In this document: in pieces, positions 1-11,236 of the stretch
How the letters are laid out: each line of letters begins with the position of its first letter
Position numbering within the stretch: position 1 is the first letter of the stretch
Source: Amyloporia xantha
Taxonomy: Eukaryota > Basidiomycota > Agaricomycetes > Polyporales > Adustoporiaceae
DNA: 64,000 bases
Assembly (NCBI GenBank): GCA_036971615.1
Contig: JAYKKR010000031.1
Span: 1-64,000, forward strand
Reading direction: 5' to 3'
Notes under the pieces: model-generated
The model's database searches: none
The model's input: the letters and a program-made list of their open reading frames with translations, nothing else
Told to the model about the DNA's origin: nothing
Made by a program: the position numbers and the translations under genes

Positions 1-1085
1 TCCTTGTGCGATTGCAGTCTGTGCAGGACGGTGTGTTCCGGCGATATCGGTGTGGCGTGTAAGATCCAGGATCTGAGTAGCAATCCGCTCATCACAGTCC
101 TGACGACGAAACAGGCAGAGGTCTGTATAGCCGGATAATTCCGGCGACATAGTATTGAAGATATGAGCGTCTGCCCAAACGTGAACTGAATCAAAACAGC
201 ATTACTGAGGAAAAAATCGTACTAACCCCTAAGATTGTCGTGGTACGAGAGGTCCTTAACTGTTGAAAGGTCCGAAGCTTGGGTCAGTGAGCGTAATCCA
301 AAGGGGTGGAAGAGGTGGTGTGTGACCCAGCATCCAGCGCAAGTAACAGTGTAAGTATAGCTGTATGAGAGGTAAGCCAAAAATGATTGTACATGTGCTG
401 ATTTCCCTGACATAGAGATCAACGGCCGCTCCTGCTTTCTCCGTGCATTTGGCTCTACAAATTCTTCCGCTTGCTCTTGTACAGCGCTCACAACGTTCTG
501 GTTGCATGATGCTTACGATTTACTATATTTGTAACCGCAACACGCCTCCTCCGCTCGCCATGCTGTCAACACTCAAATCAACTTGTTACCCACGCGGTTG
601 CCAGGCGTCGCTGCTTACCGGCACTCTGTCCAAAAGGTAGAGAACATGGACCTGACAGGGATCATCCTTTCATCGAGTCCGAATCAATAGTCATTGATGA
701 CACAATATGAAGACGTACTGAGTGCCGTAGTTATCGCAAACATAGAATAGAAGACAGTCTTGTCATGTCCACTGCCATCGGAGACATAGATCTCCTTCAC
801 AGCGTCCCAGCTCGCGAAAGAGACTTCGTTTGGCGCTATGCGCACCGTGGGGCCATACTGCATGTGCAAATCATGTATCCACCTGTCGTCGCCGCCGCGT
901 GAATTCATAAAGTAGCGATTAACACCAGGCGTGTCATCGCAGCTATCGGAGTGGCCTGGCACTTTCCTCAGAACGAGACAAAGAGCCAGGTGGTCGTGTT
1001 AAGCGACATATACCAATTCCCCAGAAGAAGGAAAGACAAAGTGTAAATCATGCTGGTGAGTTGGCTCGTAACGCTGTCCTAGTGT
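1..1085 (-). pseudogene. Cytochrome P450 pseudogene, partial (runs off left edge)
   Basis: On the minus strand this is a diverged tandem copy of the P450 at 1734-3431. Bases 1-200 match about 2450-2600, and 680-1085 match 3060-3431. Recognisable pieces are the N-terminal stretch around WIHDLHMQYGPTVRIAP (minus strand, about 810-890), the KEIYVSDGSG segment, and a mid-region with DLSYHDNLRG (about 222-260). The reading frame is broken several times: an extra base after the proline-rich hinge near 940-960, several indels at 895-935, and an extra G near 45. The heme-binding end lies outside the window. The breaks make this a pseudogene rather than a gene with unusual introns. Confidence 0.75.
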
Positions 1086-1733
1086 CACAGGTCGAAAGTA
1101 GCGGAACCCTGAGCAAGCTCCAGCCTCGACCCGCTAAATAGAATCGCGGTCCTAGCCGAGCCCCTTCGTTTCGGACGATAAGAGGGTTCAGGTGACAATA
1201 GGGCGTCGATAGATAAACTGCATCTGCTCCCATCATCTTCTCTCGCACGCTGGTAATTTAAGAAGAAGAGATGTCCTACAAAGATTTATACCTGACCCGA
1301 TGATCGGACATGACTTGCAGAGAACGAGATGATAGACACCGCCATAGGGATTTTTAGGTATTGACGAAACACGTCCTAAATATGATATATGAATCAAGCT
1401 GCTTGATAGAGCGGTTTAACAAGAACCCACCCACCTAGTACGCGACCGTATCACATCGGACAGTAAGTATACCAACGATGTAGATACTATAGTGCCATGG
1501 TCCAATCGCCGTGTATCATCAAGGGTAGCAAATATGCTTTCACTTACACCAAATGGTCCTTACGTAGGAGTATGGCCTGATGTATGATAGCAAACACGAT
1601 CTTCTAATTCCTAATTGGGATAGACCCGCGGATGGGGGTCTCGAGGAGGTTCAAGGTGGCAACAGGAATCGTCAAAATACACCGAAGCAAGACAATCTCT
1701 CACTAGAGGCTTGAGCGAATATTCCTTGTACAA
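1086..1733. other. Spacer between P450 copies
   Basis: No open frame with recognisable protein, repeat or RNA gene was seen. It lies downstream (3') of the second P450 copy. Confidence 0.5.
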
Positions 1734-3431
1734 TTACATGATCTTCTCGAAAGTGACCAAGCACTTCTGTCCCTTCGGTCGTGAGGAGAAGTACTGATCA
1801 TCAATCTCCATAGAGGCTGTCATCTCCGGCGCCACCCGTGTGCGATACGAAGAATACACCTCCTTCAGAAGTAACTTCATCTCGAGTATGGCCAAGCTGG
1901 TCGAAAACGCGTACGTACACGTAAGACTCAAATGATATTGAACTCCATCAGGAACGAGACACTCACTGCTTTCCTAGTGCACCCACGGCCGCCTGTTCCG
2001 AATGCGAAGAACAGCTGGTTGCGCTCGAGCGTACCTTCGCTCTCCAGCCACCGCTCTGGAATGAATTCTTCCGGATCCGGGAACACCTTTGTGTCTAGCC
2101 GGTGCAAGGTATATGGCTGACAACTGACGACAGTATCTTGTGGCATGAAGAAGCCATCGATAATCCTCCCTCCGGAAGGCACTTTCCGCGGCTCGCTCAT
2201 TGGTATGGGCGCGAAGCAGCGTAGCCCCTCCTTCACTACTGCGTCTAAGTACGGAAGGTCGTCGATTGGCATAGAATTCTCTTCAAGCTCGCGGTGCAAT
2301 TTATCTTGAATGGCGGAAGAAGACGGCAGAGAAAGGTGGTACATCAGGAAGCAGAGCCCATCGCCTGTCGTATCGATCCCAGCCACGGCGTGGTCCAATA
2401 TTTCCGAAGCAATCTCTGCGCGATGGGAGGCTGTCTTTATGGGTCTGGAGCCTGTGCAGGACGGTGTGTTCGGCGATATCGCTGCGACGTGTGAGATTCA
2501 GGATCTGAGTGGCAATGCGCTTGTCACGGTCCTGTCGGCGGAAGACACGGGAGACACGACCCAGGAATTCAGTGCTATAGTATTGAAGATACGAATCTAG
2601 CAAAATGACTCAATCGAAGCAGGATCATTCAGGAAGAAATCGGACTTACCCTTGAGATTATCGTGATATGACAGGTCCTTCATTTTCAAATGGTCCGAAG
2701 CTTGGGTCAATGAGTGCAATCCAAAGGGGTCAAAAAAAGGTGATGTGTGATACAGTCTAAGGCATAACAGTGTAGGTATACCTGTGTATATGATAAGTAA
2801 AAACATGGTATATTTGAAAATTCCTGACATAGAGATCAACAACCGCTCCCGCTTTCTCCGTGCATTTGGCGACAAATTCTTCCGCTTGCGCTTGTATGCC
2901 GCTTACAGTGTCTGGCTGCATTATGTACGACTTGCTGTATCTATCCGCAATGCGCCTCCTCCGCTCGCCATGCTGCAAAAGTATAATTCAGCTTGCTATT
3001 GATGCGACTAGCAAGCGACGCTCACTGGCACTTTATCCAAGGTAGAGAACATAGACCTGAAGGATCCCTGTTGTCAAGTCCAAATCAACAACCACCAGCA
3101 GAGCGACGACGTACTCGGTATCGTAGTTATCGAATACAGTGTAGAAGGTGGTCTTGTCATATCCACTGCCATCGGAGACATAGATTTCCTTCACAGCGTC
3201 CCAACTCGCGAAAGAAACCTCGTCGGGCGCTATGCGCACTGTAGGGCCGTACTGAATGTGCAAATCATGTATCCACTGTCGTCGCCGCCGAGTGAACTCA
3301 TAGTACATTAACACCAGACGTGTTATCGCAGCCAGGGGAGGACCGGGCACTTTGCTCAGACGAGATAGGACTAGACGGTCATAAGCGACATACAAGACCC
3401 CCAGAAGAAGGAAAGAGAACGTGTAAATCAT
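1734..3431 (-). pseudogene. Cytochrome P450, probably decaying copy
   Basis: Class II fungal P450 monooxygenase, expected to be ER-anchored and heme-thiolate. The N-terminus starts MIYTFSFLLLG (membrane anchor) followed by the hinge KVPGPPL. Exon 1 (3431-3115) ends at a GTACGT donor, and short exons 3056-3026 and 2972-2829 join in phase. The C-terminal part (2398-1960) has the I-helix AGIDTTGD, an ExxR-type motif (EGLR), PERW, and the heme loop FAFGTGGRGCTRK with its cysteine. Three places do not join in frame: a run of seven T (minus strand) near 2735 where six would keep the frame, a shift near 2430 just before AEIASE, and the junction after the heme loop (1945/1886). It is therefore either a pseudogene or a real gene with sequence errors. 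An in-frame upstream start at 3479 is an alternative. Confidence 0.7.
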
Positions 3432-3680
3432 GCTAGTCTGTTGGCTCGTGTCCCAATGAAACAGGTCGAAAGCAAGCACAAGGCTGGGACCGTTATTTCA
3501 CGGTTGTAACCTGGCGCCTACGGTTCTTTGTTATTATCTGCTATCTCCTCGGTCGCGTGCTTGACTCGACTTGAACCTACTTCAGTAGCGGCGACGACTA
3601 TGCTCTTGCCTATTGCCTTCTCTGAATGAATCTTGTCCCTTCTCTCTTATCAAGGGCGTCCTGAACTCATCTGAAGCATC

Positions 3681-5473
3681 ATGAGCTCACCGTTCGTGGA
3701 CTGGCCACCCGCACTTTCAGAAGCTCAATTGCAGGCTCTCACTCTATTGGCAACCACCTATGCATTATCTCATGGTCTAGTCTACTTGCCAGTAGCTACA
3801 GTGCAACCTCCAGCCCCGACGTCCACAATACATGCGCCACTGGCACTGTTTCCGTCTCCCTTTCCCCGGAGGCAGTTTCATCACGCACAGAGGCTACAAA
3901 GAATCTACAATGTTCTCTACGCACGTGTAGCGACGGACGAGGATTTTCTCGATCGGGTCATGGGCGAGGTGGAGGGTGTCGGGAAGGTGGACGAGTTCAC
4001 CGGCCAGCTGTGGAGGAGGTGGCGAAAGCTTCGGGACGAGGGCGTCGTTCAGGTGAGAGATCTACAGTGCTGATTCCGTATATCGTGCATGTACGAAGCA
4101 GTATCTGCAGTCTCTACAATTAGGGCTATTCAGATCGGACTATCTGCTGCATGCGCCGAATAACGGCGACCCAATCTCCCTGAAGCAAGTCGAGTTCAAC
4201 ACTATCTCATCATCGTTTGGGGCCTTGTCCCAGCGCGCGGCAGATCTGCACAAGTGAGGTTCGAGACTGTCCTTCTGTCAGAGGAACTCAAAAGACATGT
4301 AGGTATCTGTTCAAATCTACCCAATATTATGGTACATCACCGCACTTGAAGGCCGAAAGCTTCCCTCCGAATCACACCACTGCTGGACTCGCAGAAGGCC
4401 TCGCCCAAGCTCACAAGGCCTACGGTGTGTCCAAGTGAGCGATCAATAGCAAGTTTTTACTGCCTCTACTGAGGCATCTATAATCAATCAGCGCCCGGAT
4501 ACTCTTTGTAGTTCAGGAGGGCGAACGCAACGTGTTTGATCAGCGCTGGGTCGAATACGAGCTACTTAACAAGTAGGTCATGCTGCTATTAAGGGTGAGA
4601 ACTTATTGATAGCAGGAATACAGACACAACATTCACGTTGTGCGCCAAAGTCTGAGCCAGCTGGCCCAGTCTGCTCAAGTCGATGCGGCAACTCGTGTTC
4701 TGCGCGTCACACCTCCCGTTGGACTTCTCTCTGATGGGTCTGAATCCGTAGAAATATCCACGGTCTACTTCCGCGCTGGTTACACCCCGACCGACTACCC
4801 TACCCCCGCACACTACGACACGCGCTATCTCTTAGAGCGCTCGCGGGCGATCCAGTGTCCATCCTTCCAGCTGCAGCTCGCCGGAGGGAAGAAAGTTCAG
4901 CAAGTGCTGACAAACTCCGGTGTGCTCGAGAGCTTCCTGTGCGACACGGCGCGCTGGGGAAACGCCGTTTTTGCGCAAGAAGACGTTGACGCGCTCCGCT
5001 CGAGCTGGATGGACATGTGGGGGCTTGACGAGGACGTCGGCGCGCCCTCAGACGCACCGGCACTTCCAGAATGCTCCGGCATACGCAGGGCGCGCGCGCT
5101 CGCATCCGGGCTCGTGCTCAAGCCGCAGCGCGAGGGCGGGGGAAACAACGTCTACAAGGACGCGATCGCGCCGTTCCTGGACAGCCTGCCTGCGGCAGAG
5201 CGCGAGGCGTGGATCGCGATGGAGCTGATTGCGGCACCGGAGGGGTTAGGAAACTACCTGGTGCGCGCAGGCGGCGGTACGGAGGGCGCAGTGAAGACGG
5301 ATGTGGTGAGTGAACTGGGCATATTTGGGTGGGCGCTGTTTGGTGGGAAGGATGGTGCGGTGAAGGAGAAAGAGGTAGGGTGGCTGGTGCGTACAAAGGG
5401 AAAGGATAGTAACGAGGGCGGGGTGGCAGCTGGGTTCTCGGTTCTGGACTCGATTGTCCTTGTTGATGAATGA
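3681..5473 (+). CDS. GSH2: Glutathione synthetase (eukaryotic type)
   Basis: Joins gamma-glutamylcysteine and glycine with ATP to make glutathione, in the cytosol. Five exons join in phase: 3681-4052, 4102-4253, 4303-4434, 4492-4572, 4624-5473 (528 aa, slightly longer than the usual 475-520). All four introns are 49-57 bases with GT-AG ends. Family signatures are FRSDYLLH and VEFNTISSSFG (substrate region), SRAIQCPSF with the following GGKKVQQ, and the glycine-rich ATP loop KPQREGGGNN at about residues 411-420. The C-terminus reads ELGIFGWALFG and then GGVAAGFSVLDS, as in the family. The acceptor of exon 5 is the second AG (4622-4623), because only that one restores the conserved frame. It stands alone, convergent with nothing close by. 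Confidence 0.95.
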
Positions 5474-6127
5474 AGCCAAGCAGACGCATTACATTGTAAA
5501 GAATTGGGTTGTATCCTTGTCATTCAAAAGGTCTAATTGTAGCAAAGTGAGCTCGAGTTGAACCTTGGGCTGTTGTTTCCTTAGTGTCCGAGTCTGCATC
5601 TGCGCACGGGTTCTACGTGCGCGGGTCGCGTTGATAGCGCTTATGTTGGATTCTCGCATACCGTACACGGTATCGTACCGTTACCACCTGTTATTCCAAC
5701 CTCAGATATTTCCTTGTGCACGTGTAGCATGCACAGCTTATCATCCGACATGACTTTGTCCATTGCGATCGTATGAAGATCTTGCAAAGCTCAGGTACAT
5801 ATCTCGATCAAATATTCAGTGAAAATCAATTTCATATTTACATAAATTTCGTTTCATCTTTCTCGGGCACCACTGCACTTTGAGTCTCAACAGTCTGCTC
5901 GGGCTCACTTACTACGCTAGCTAGGTAGACGAGCTTGGTACCGCCAATCTACATTGTACCACAGATAGTCGTCGGCACCGGGGGAATCTGTCTCGGAGGC
6001 AAGAGCGGAACTTGAAGCCCTCCAAACTCCGAGGATCGATTGTAGGTCCAAATTATGTAACATAAGAATATAAACGAGCACGAATCGCATGATCCGGGTT
6101 CCTCACCAACCCGCATTCTTGTTCAAA
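5474..6127. other. Intergenic, no gene recognised
   Basis: 3' flank of glutathione synthetase and upstream flank of the next gene. Short open frames here show no protein-like composition. Confidence 0.5.
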
Positions 6128-6232
6128 ATGAACCGCCGTAGCCTTGAGACCCGTGACACCAAGAAGTCCGAGGTTACATTGTGAGCTGGTCCATGTTTTT
6201 CTTCCAGTCACCGTCTGGCAACAATACTGACT

Positions 6233-6760
6233 GTGGCATGCACTGGCAGGGACACAGCGTCTGCGCTTGAGCCAGGTTCGCTTTACGTGATGCTCGACCT
6301 CCGGTCGGCAGACTTGTCAGATACCACCTTTCACTGGGCACTGTACTTTCACAAAGCCAGCGAGCCGTACTCAACTGGCCACAAATACCACATCAAGACC
6401 GTTGGAGACGGCTGGATGGCCGATCATGCACCAATGAGCGGTGTCATGAAATCATTTCTCCTAGTATGCCTCATTCGCGTCGTTAAAGACATTCCCACCG
6501 AACGCTGGCAAGAGGTCGGGAACATCGTGACGTCAGAGGACGGGCGAATAAACGATGGTGACATAACGTGTCGGATTTGGGTCATGCAGGCTCTTGCGCG
6601 TCTCAGAGATGCTGCTGTTCTCCGGTGGTCCGACATGCTTCGGCTTGAGGAGGAGGTGAAACGCATTGGGAACCAGTATAGGGAATCTGCTGTGAAGAAT
6701 GAACAACCACGTCCTATAATTGCTGTCACGTATACAGCCTCGTCCTGCCAGACCCAGTGA
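6233..6760 (+). CDS. Uncharacterised fungal protein, paralogue of 22806-23288
   Basis: 175 aa from the ATG at 6233. The start is uncertain, because the paralogue begins at an ATG absent here and an upstream exon near 6128 is possible. The two proteins align over nearly their full length. Conserved blocks are LYVxLxLRS, DTTFHW, YHIK, ADHxP, KSFLLVCLxRVxKDIP, TCRxWVM, EEExKRIGN and NEQPRPI. The invariant His (FHW) followed about 85 residues later by an invariant Cys (TCRxWVM) recalls the His-then-Cys order of circularly permuted papain-like hydrolases, but this is inference only. No signal peptide or membrane segment is seen. It may belong to one of the Pfam DUF families widespread in Agaricomycetes (DUF6914 is my guess, unverified). 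Confidence 0.7.
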   Translation: MACTGRDTASALEPGSLYVMLDLRSADLSDTTFHWALYFHKASEPYSTGHKYHIKTVGDGWMADHAPMSGVMKSFLLVCLIRVVKDIPTERWQEVGNIVTSEDGRINDGDITCRIWVMQALARLRDAAVLRWSDMLRLEEEVKRIGNQYRESAVKNEQPRPIIAVTYTASSCQTQ

Positions 6761-7050
6761 GCCAATTCGTCCCTATACCTACTTTGTACTGCTGCGTTTT
6801 TGATAATGATGGCATCCGAGTCAAATTCCGTCGAATGTAGCGAGCCAGCAATCCACTAGTTGAATGACTTTGTTTAAGTGCGATGGGAGGGCAGTGATCG
6901 GCTTGAAGAAGCACAAGACCATCCATGACTTCATCCTATCCTCTGTAGAGGTATGGAGGACTTAATCGTCCGAAATTCGATCAGCCGCAATTTCTAGCAG
7001 GGAGCCAAGTGTACAGCCAGACAATTCTTCGCAGGTTACGATATACCAGA

Positions 7051-7122
7051 AGAAAATATGCCGAGTGCGACAATATTGCTGCGAATATGCCAGTCATTCA
7101 GGTGGTGGGCCATCATTTTATT
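7051..7122 (-). pseudogene. Relic of short-chain dehydrogenase exon
   Basis: On the minus strand this stretch resembles the end of exon 3 of the neighbouring dehydrogenase (7877-7944), covering its KMMAHYLKDWEIRSN segment. The relic reads as KMMAHHLNDWHIRSN with a degenerate continuation. No other part of the gene is recognisable around it. It is the remains of a second copy, not a functional gene. Confidence 0.65.
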
Positions 7123-7574
7123 GTACACGTCGATCGATTGATGGATGATCCCTGAATGTAAATCGTGATCCTCAGGAAGGCGAGATCCCGTAAGAAACAT
7201 ACTTTACGTCCGCAACGTGCAGCAGTAGCACCAAACCGGTGCGTACTCACGTGAAATGCCTGCCGATTTCGATTTTCCCGCCAAAACTTGTCTTGTTGTC
7301 TATCTGTTCTTCAATACAGCTTTAGCACCGCGAAGAGGAACCATAGCTTTGATAATATACCCGAGGGCCCACATCATTATGGAGCCTACCGCAATGGGAT
7401 TCACGTTATTATTGCGTACGCCTTGAATACATATTGGCTCCCGTTATCGTTAGAGCTAGGGCGAGAACAATACAGTTCAAGAGATATATCGATACAGCAG
7501 AGCGCAACGAACGGCAGTGCATCATAATACAGCGAGCGGGGTATGCCCGTTTATGTCATACTAGTCGCGGTTAT

Positions 7575-8706
7575 CTAGAACGTCGAGGGCATCATCAACA
7601 GCCTCCCGCCATCTATGATGTGAACGCCTCCATCGATGTAAGAGCCGGCCTTCATAGAAATAGGTCAGTTCACCATTCATCTAAGTCGCTACGACCACCC
7701 ACCTTGCTAGCCAAGAAGATCACAAGACCACCCATGTCGTCCGTAACCCCGGCTCTTTGGAGGGGGATAGTCTGCTTGATCATGTCTTCGTTCATCAGGC
7801 CATCGGCCATTTCTACAGACGGACCAAAATGAGAAAGCGAAGATCGAACGGCAGGCGAGGAGCTGCACCTGAGGGGAATAAACCCGGCGCAATGCTATTG
7901 CTGCGGATCTCCCAGTCCTTCAGGTAGTGCGCCATCATCTTCCCGAGATGGGTCACGGCAGCTTTGCTGAGCGTGTACGACAAGCTGAACACGGCCGAGT
8001 CTTTCCGGAACGACGCCAAACTCGAGACCGTGAGGACCTGGCTGGTGATGCCGCGCGGCTTGCTGTGCGCGTTTCCGAGGTGGAGGAGCTCGAGAAACGC
8101 GACCGTGCAGAACCAGACAGCCGCGACGTTCACCTTGAACGTCTGCCCGAACGTGTCGAAGCTCTCGGTGTTCCAGAGGATCTCTTGCAATTTCGCGATG
8201 TCGGCCTCGCCGGGCTTCGGGAGCTTGGGCTGCTGGGCGAGCAAGATACCGGCGTTGTTGACGAGGAGGTTGATATACCCATGGCGCGCCTTGATCTGCT
8301 CCGCGATGGACTTGAGAGAGTCGCGATCGCTGATATCTCCCTGCAGAGCGATCAAGTTTCCATGAGTCTGCAGTGAAGAATTGGACAATTCCAGAATGCG
8401 TCAAGCTAGGATTTTCACGGAGTCCAATTGGATGGACCTACGCTGCGCTCCTTGACTGCTTTCTCCAGAGCATCAAGTCTCCGGCCCACGATGTATACGA
8501 TCGCACCGTTGCTCTCCAGAGCAGTAGCGATCATGAGCCCGATGCCTGACCACAACGATCTGGATTAGCACGCTCCTAGTACGATGTTCGCGAAGCCAAA
8601 TTCGATTCGACTCAATAGACACACCTGTTGCTCCTCCTGTTACCACCGCTATCAGGCCCTCCACGCTGAACAGTGAAGCATTATCGGAGATGTTCTGGGG
8701 TGCCAT
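7575..8706 (-). CDS. Short-chain dehydrogenase/reductase (SDR)
   Basis: NAD(P)-dependent oxidoreductase of unknown substrate. Five exons join in phase on the minus strand: 8706-8625, 8545-8442, 8367-7869, 7812-7703, 7649-7575 (289 aa, usual for a classical SDR). The cofactor motif TGGATGIG is at residues 23-30, completed across the first intron. NNAG is at 99-102, the serine of the VSS segment is near 177, and the catalytic pair Y193xxxK197 is in SYTLSK. The C-terminus ends GGxHIIDGGR, the usual SDR close. An insert of about 25 residues after NNAG is typical of fungal members. A relic of a second copy lies 450 bases downstream (7051-7122). Confidence 0.9.
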
Positions 8707-9457
8707 GGTCAAATCCGTTCGCAGGTCGCAATGGCGTTGGCAATATTGCGACGAAGGTCGGTTTTATAGGACTGTCTACCACCTTGTCAGATGGTGCGAT
8801 TGCTGACTGGACATGTCCTCCCAGCGTCGATCATGATATGTAAGCTGAGATCTGAGACCTCGGGATATCTACGAGCTATCTTGATTCTCCTCGGACTTCC
8901 GAACTCGCGAACTCGGGCATCTCGCAAGGCTACCGATACAGTTAGGTCCGAAATGCAGACCGCACAGGTTCAAGAGCACCGCAAGAGCCTGCACGAAGAA
9001 CATCACTTGAGGCATACATGATATTGAGTTGGTACCTCCGCTGAGGTTGAATCCGGCATTCGGATCACTGTTCGTTGAAAGTTGCAGTAATTGATAATCG
9101 GCGCCTGTTCGATTAGGGGGCGGATCCTGGCTACTACTGAAATCAGATCTATGAGTACGACATCACCGTATCTTCACAACGCACTGCGGAAGCAACGATA
9201 TAATCAGACAGCCACTAACATTTAGGTATCGAGTACACCCTGAACCTCATAAGACTGCCACAGGTAGGTATAACTACACCGCGCGGACCCTCTCAGGCAC
9301 AGGATATCCATATAATTTCTCATTAGAGCCGAACGTAGAATATGCACGACATAACGGGAACGACGATAAGCACCGAGATGACCATGACAGCATCAAGCCG
9401 CCGCTTTACATGGAGACTTCAACTGGACCCAACCACACAGCGAAGACACGCCTTCTT
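8707..9457. other. Intergenic between SDR and 14-3-3
   Basis: Upstream flank of the SDR gene and 3' flank of the 14-3-3 gene. No further gene or repeat was recognised. Confidence 0.5.
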
Positions 9458-10382
9458 TTACTCATCGGCCTCATCGTCCTTGTCTGCAAACCGGGAACCG
9501 TCAGATGGTCATGCGAAAGCTCATTGGGGGGGCGCACGTACTAGTTTCCTGCATGTCTGAGGTCCAGAGGGTCAGGTTGTCCCGCAGGAGCTGCATGATG
9601 AGCGTGGAGTCCTTGTAGCTCTCTTCCGACAGCGTGTCGAGCTCCGCAATCGCGTCATCGAACGCCTGCTTCGCAAGATGGCACGCACGGTCGGGGCTGT
9701 TGAGGATCTCGTAGTAGAATACGGAGAAGTTGAGCGCAAGCCCAAGGCGGATGGGGTGGGTGGGTGCAAGCTCGGCAACAGCGACGTCAGATGCCGCCTT
9801 GTACGCCTCGAGCGCCTTGTCGGCGCTCTCCGTCCGCTTCTCGCCGGTAGCGAACTCAGCGAGGTAGCGGTGGTAGTCACCCTTCCTGTTGACGACACGA
9901 TCGGATCAGCTCTGCACACGAAAGGAAGAAGATCGGCACAAACGCACATCTTGTGGTAGAACACCTTCGACTCGCCAGAGGCAGCCGAGGGGATCAGGTG
10001 CTTCTCGAGGACCTCAAGGATGTCCTCGCAGATGTTGGCAAGCTCGCTCTCGATCTTTTCCCTGTATGCCTTGATCATGGATACCTGGGCTTCGTTGCCC
10101 TTGGACTCCTCCTTCTGCTCGATGGAGGAGACGATGCGCCATGACGCACGGCGCGCACCGATGACGTTCTTGTACGCGACCGAAAGGAGGTTGCGCTCCT
10201 CAACGGTGAGTTCCTGGTCGGAGGAGGCGACGCGCTTCATGTTCTCGACCATCTCTGCGTTGCGTCGCGACGCGTCAGGCGGTGGGAACGATCAGTGTCG
10301 CGTGAGGTAGCGCACCTTCGTAACGCTCAGCCTGCTCAGCGAGCTTGGCGAGGTAGACAGAGTCTTCACGCGATTGAGACAT
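9458..10382 (-). CDS. 14-3-3 protein
   Basis: Phosphoserine/phosphothreonine-binding adaptor (yeast Bmh1/2 family), a cytosolic dimer that regulates kinases and transcription factors. Four exons join in phase on the minus strand: 10382-10316, 10254-9948, 9885-9542, 9483-9458 (247 aa, standard length). Signatures include [20 protein letters not shown] at the N-terminus, [20 protein letters not shown] (14-3-3 signature 1), phosphate-binding [21 protein letters not shown], and the C-terminal helix [18 protein letters not shown]. The last exon encodes only a short acidic tail, as in other fungi, and the penultimate donor (GTACGT) puts DMQET before it. No frame break is seen. Confidence 0.95.
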
Positions 10383-11236
10383 CTGGAGCGGACAATGGGT
10401 CAGCGGTGGAGCGCGATGAACGCGTCGTTCGACTGACTGTTGATATGACGAGGCTTGAATAGAACGATGGCTAGATAATTGCACGCCAGATATAAGCTGG
10501 ACGATAATGAGAGGACAAAGGGAGGAGAGAACTGACGGTGGGTGGCGACGGGTGGTTGGGTGGTCGAAGTTGGAGAAAAGGATGGGTGGACGGGCGCCAT
10601 TTTATATATTGGGTTGAGTGTGGCCAGGGAGTAGGGTTGGGCTAAGGGTTTCTCCTGTCGTACAAAAGCGCTTCCCATCAGCCAGCGCTTGTTGCCAAAA
10701 AGGCTGTATACCCAAGCTTGTCACTCGACCGGCTCTCCCCTTGCCAAAGCGCAGCTGCAGTGTTTTCCTATTCATTCCCCCAAGGTGCCGCAGTCCTTGT
10801 ATATCAGATATCTCAAAAACCCTGTAGCAACAAGTGCGCTATCTGGCGATAAGCACACAGCTACTCCCAGGAACATGCCGTCGGCCGTCATCTCGCGGCC
10901 TGCTCCGGGCAAGTGTTCTAAGCTTTCAAAAATTATACACCGTCACGATGGTCTATCATGAAATGCTCGAGACCACCCTCCACAATCGCACGCCGTCGTG
11001 CTAAAAACGGATGCACTTGTAAAAATGCTGCGTCCAAGGACGGACCCTCCTTCGCCATTAAAAACCGCGGAAAGGAAAGTAAGCTTTATTCCGTACAGCA
11101 TGCACGTACATACTACTGTCCATAGATTGTCCTTGATATAATAAACGATTAACACTGTCTATTTGGTCGACGCTATAGAGCACCATTGATAGCCTAAGAT
11201 CTGAGACCGCATGCATCGTTACAGGGTCGCACCCGC
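10383..11236. other. 14-3-3 upstream region and GH16 3' flank
   Basis: Holds the 14-3-3 promoter and 5' leader and the downstream flank of the GH16 gene. A CT/GA-rich tract sits at 10500-10620. No other gene was recognised. Confidence 0.45.

Noticed and set aside
5118..5489. Antisense frames over glutathione synthetase exon 5
   Set aside because: Shadows of a GC-rich conserved exon on the other strand.
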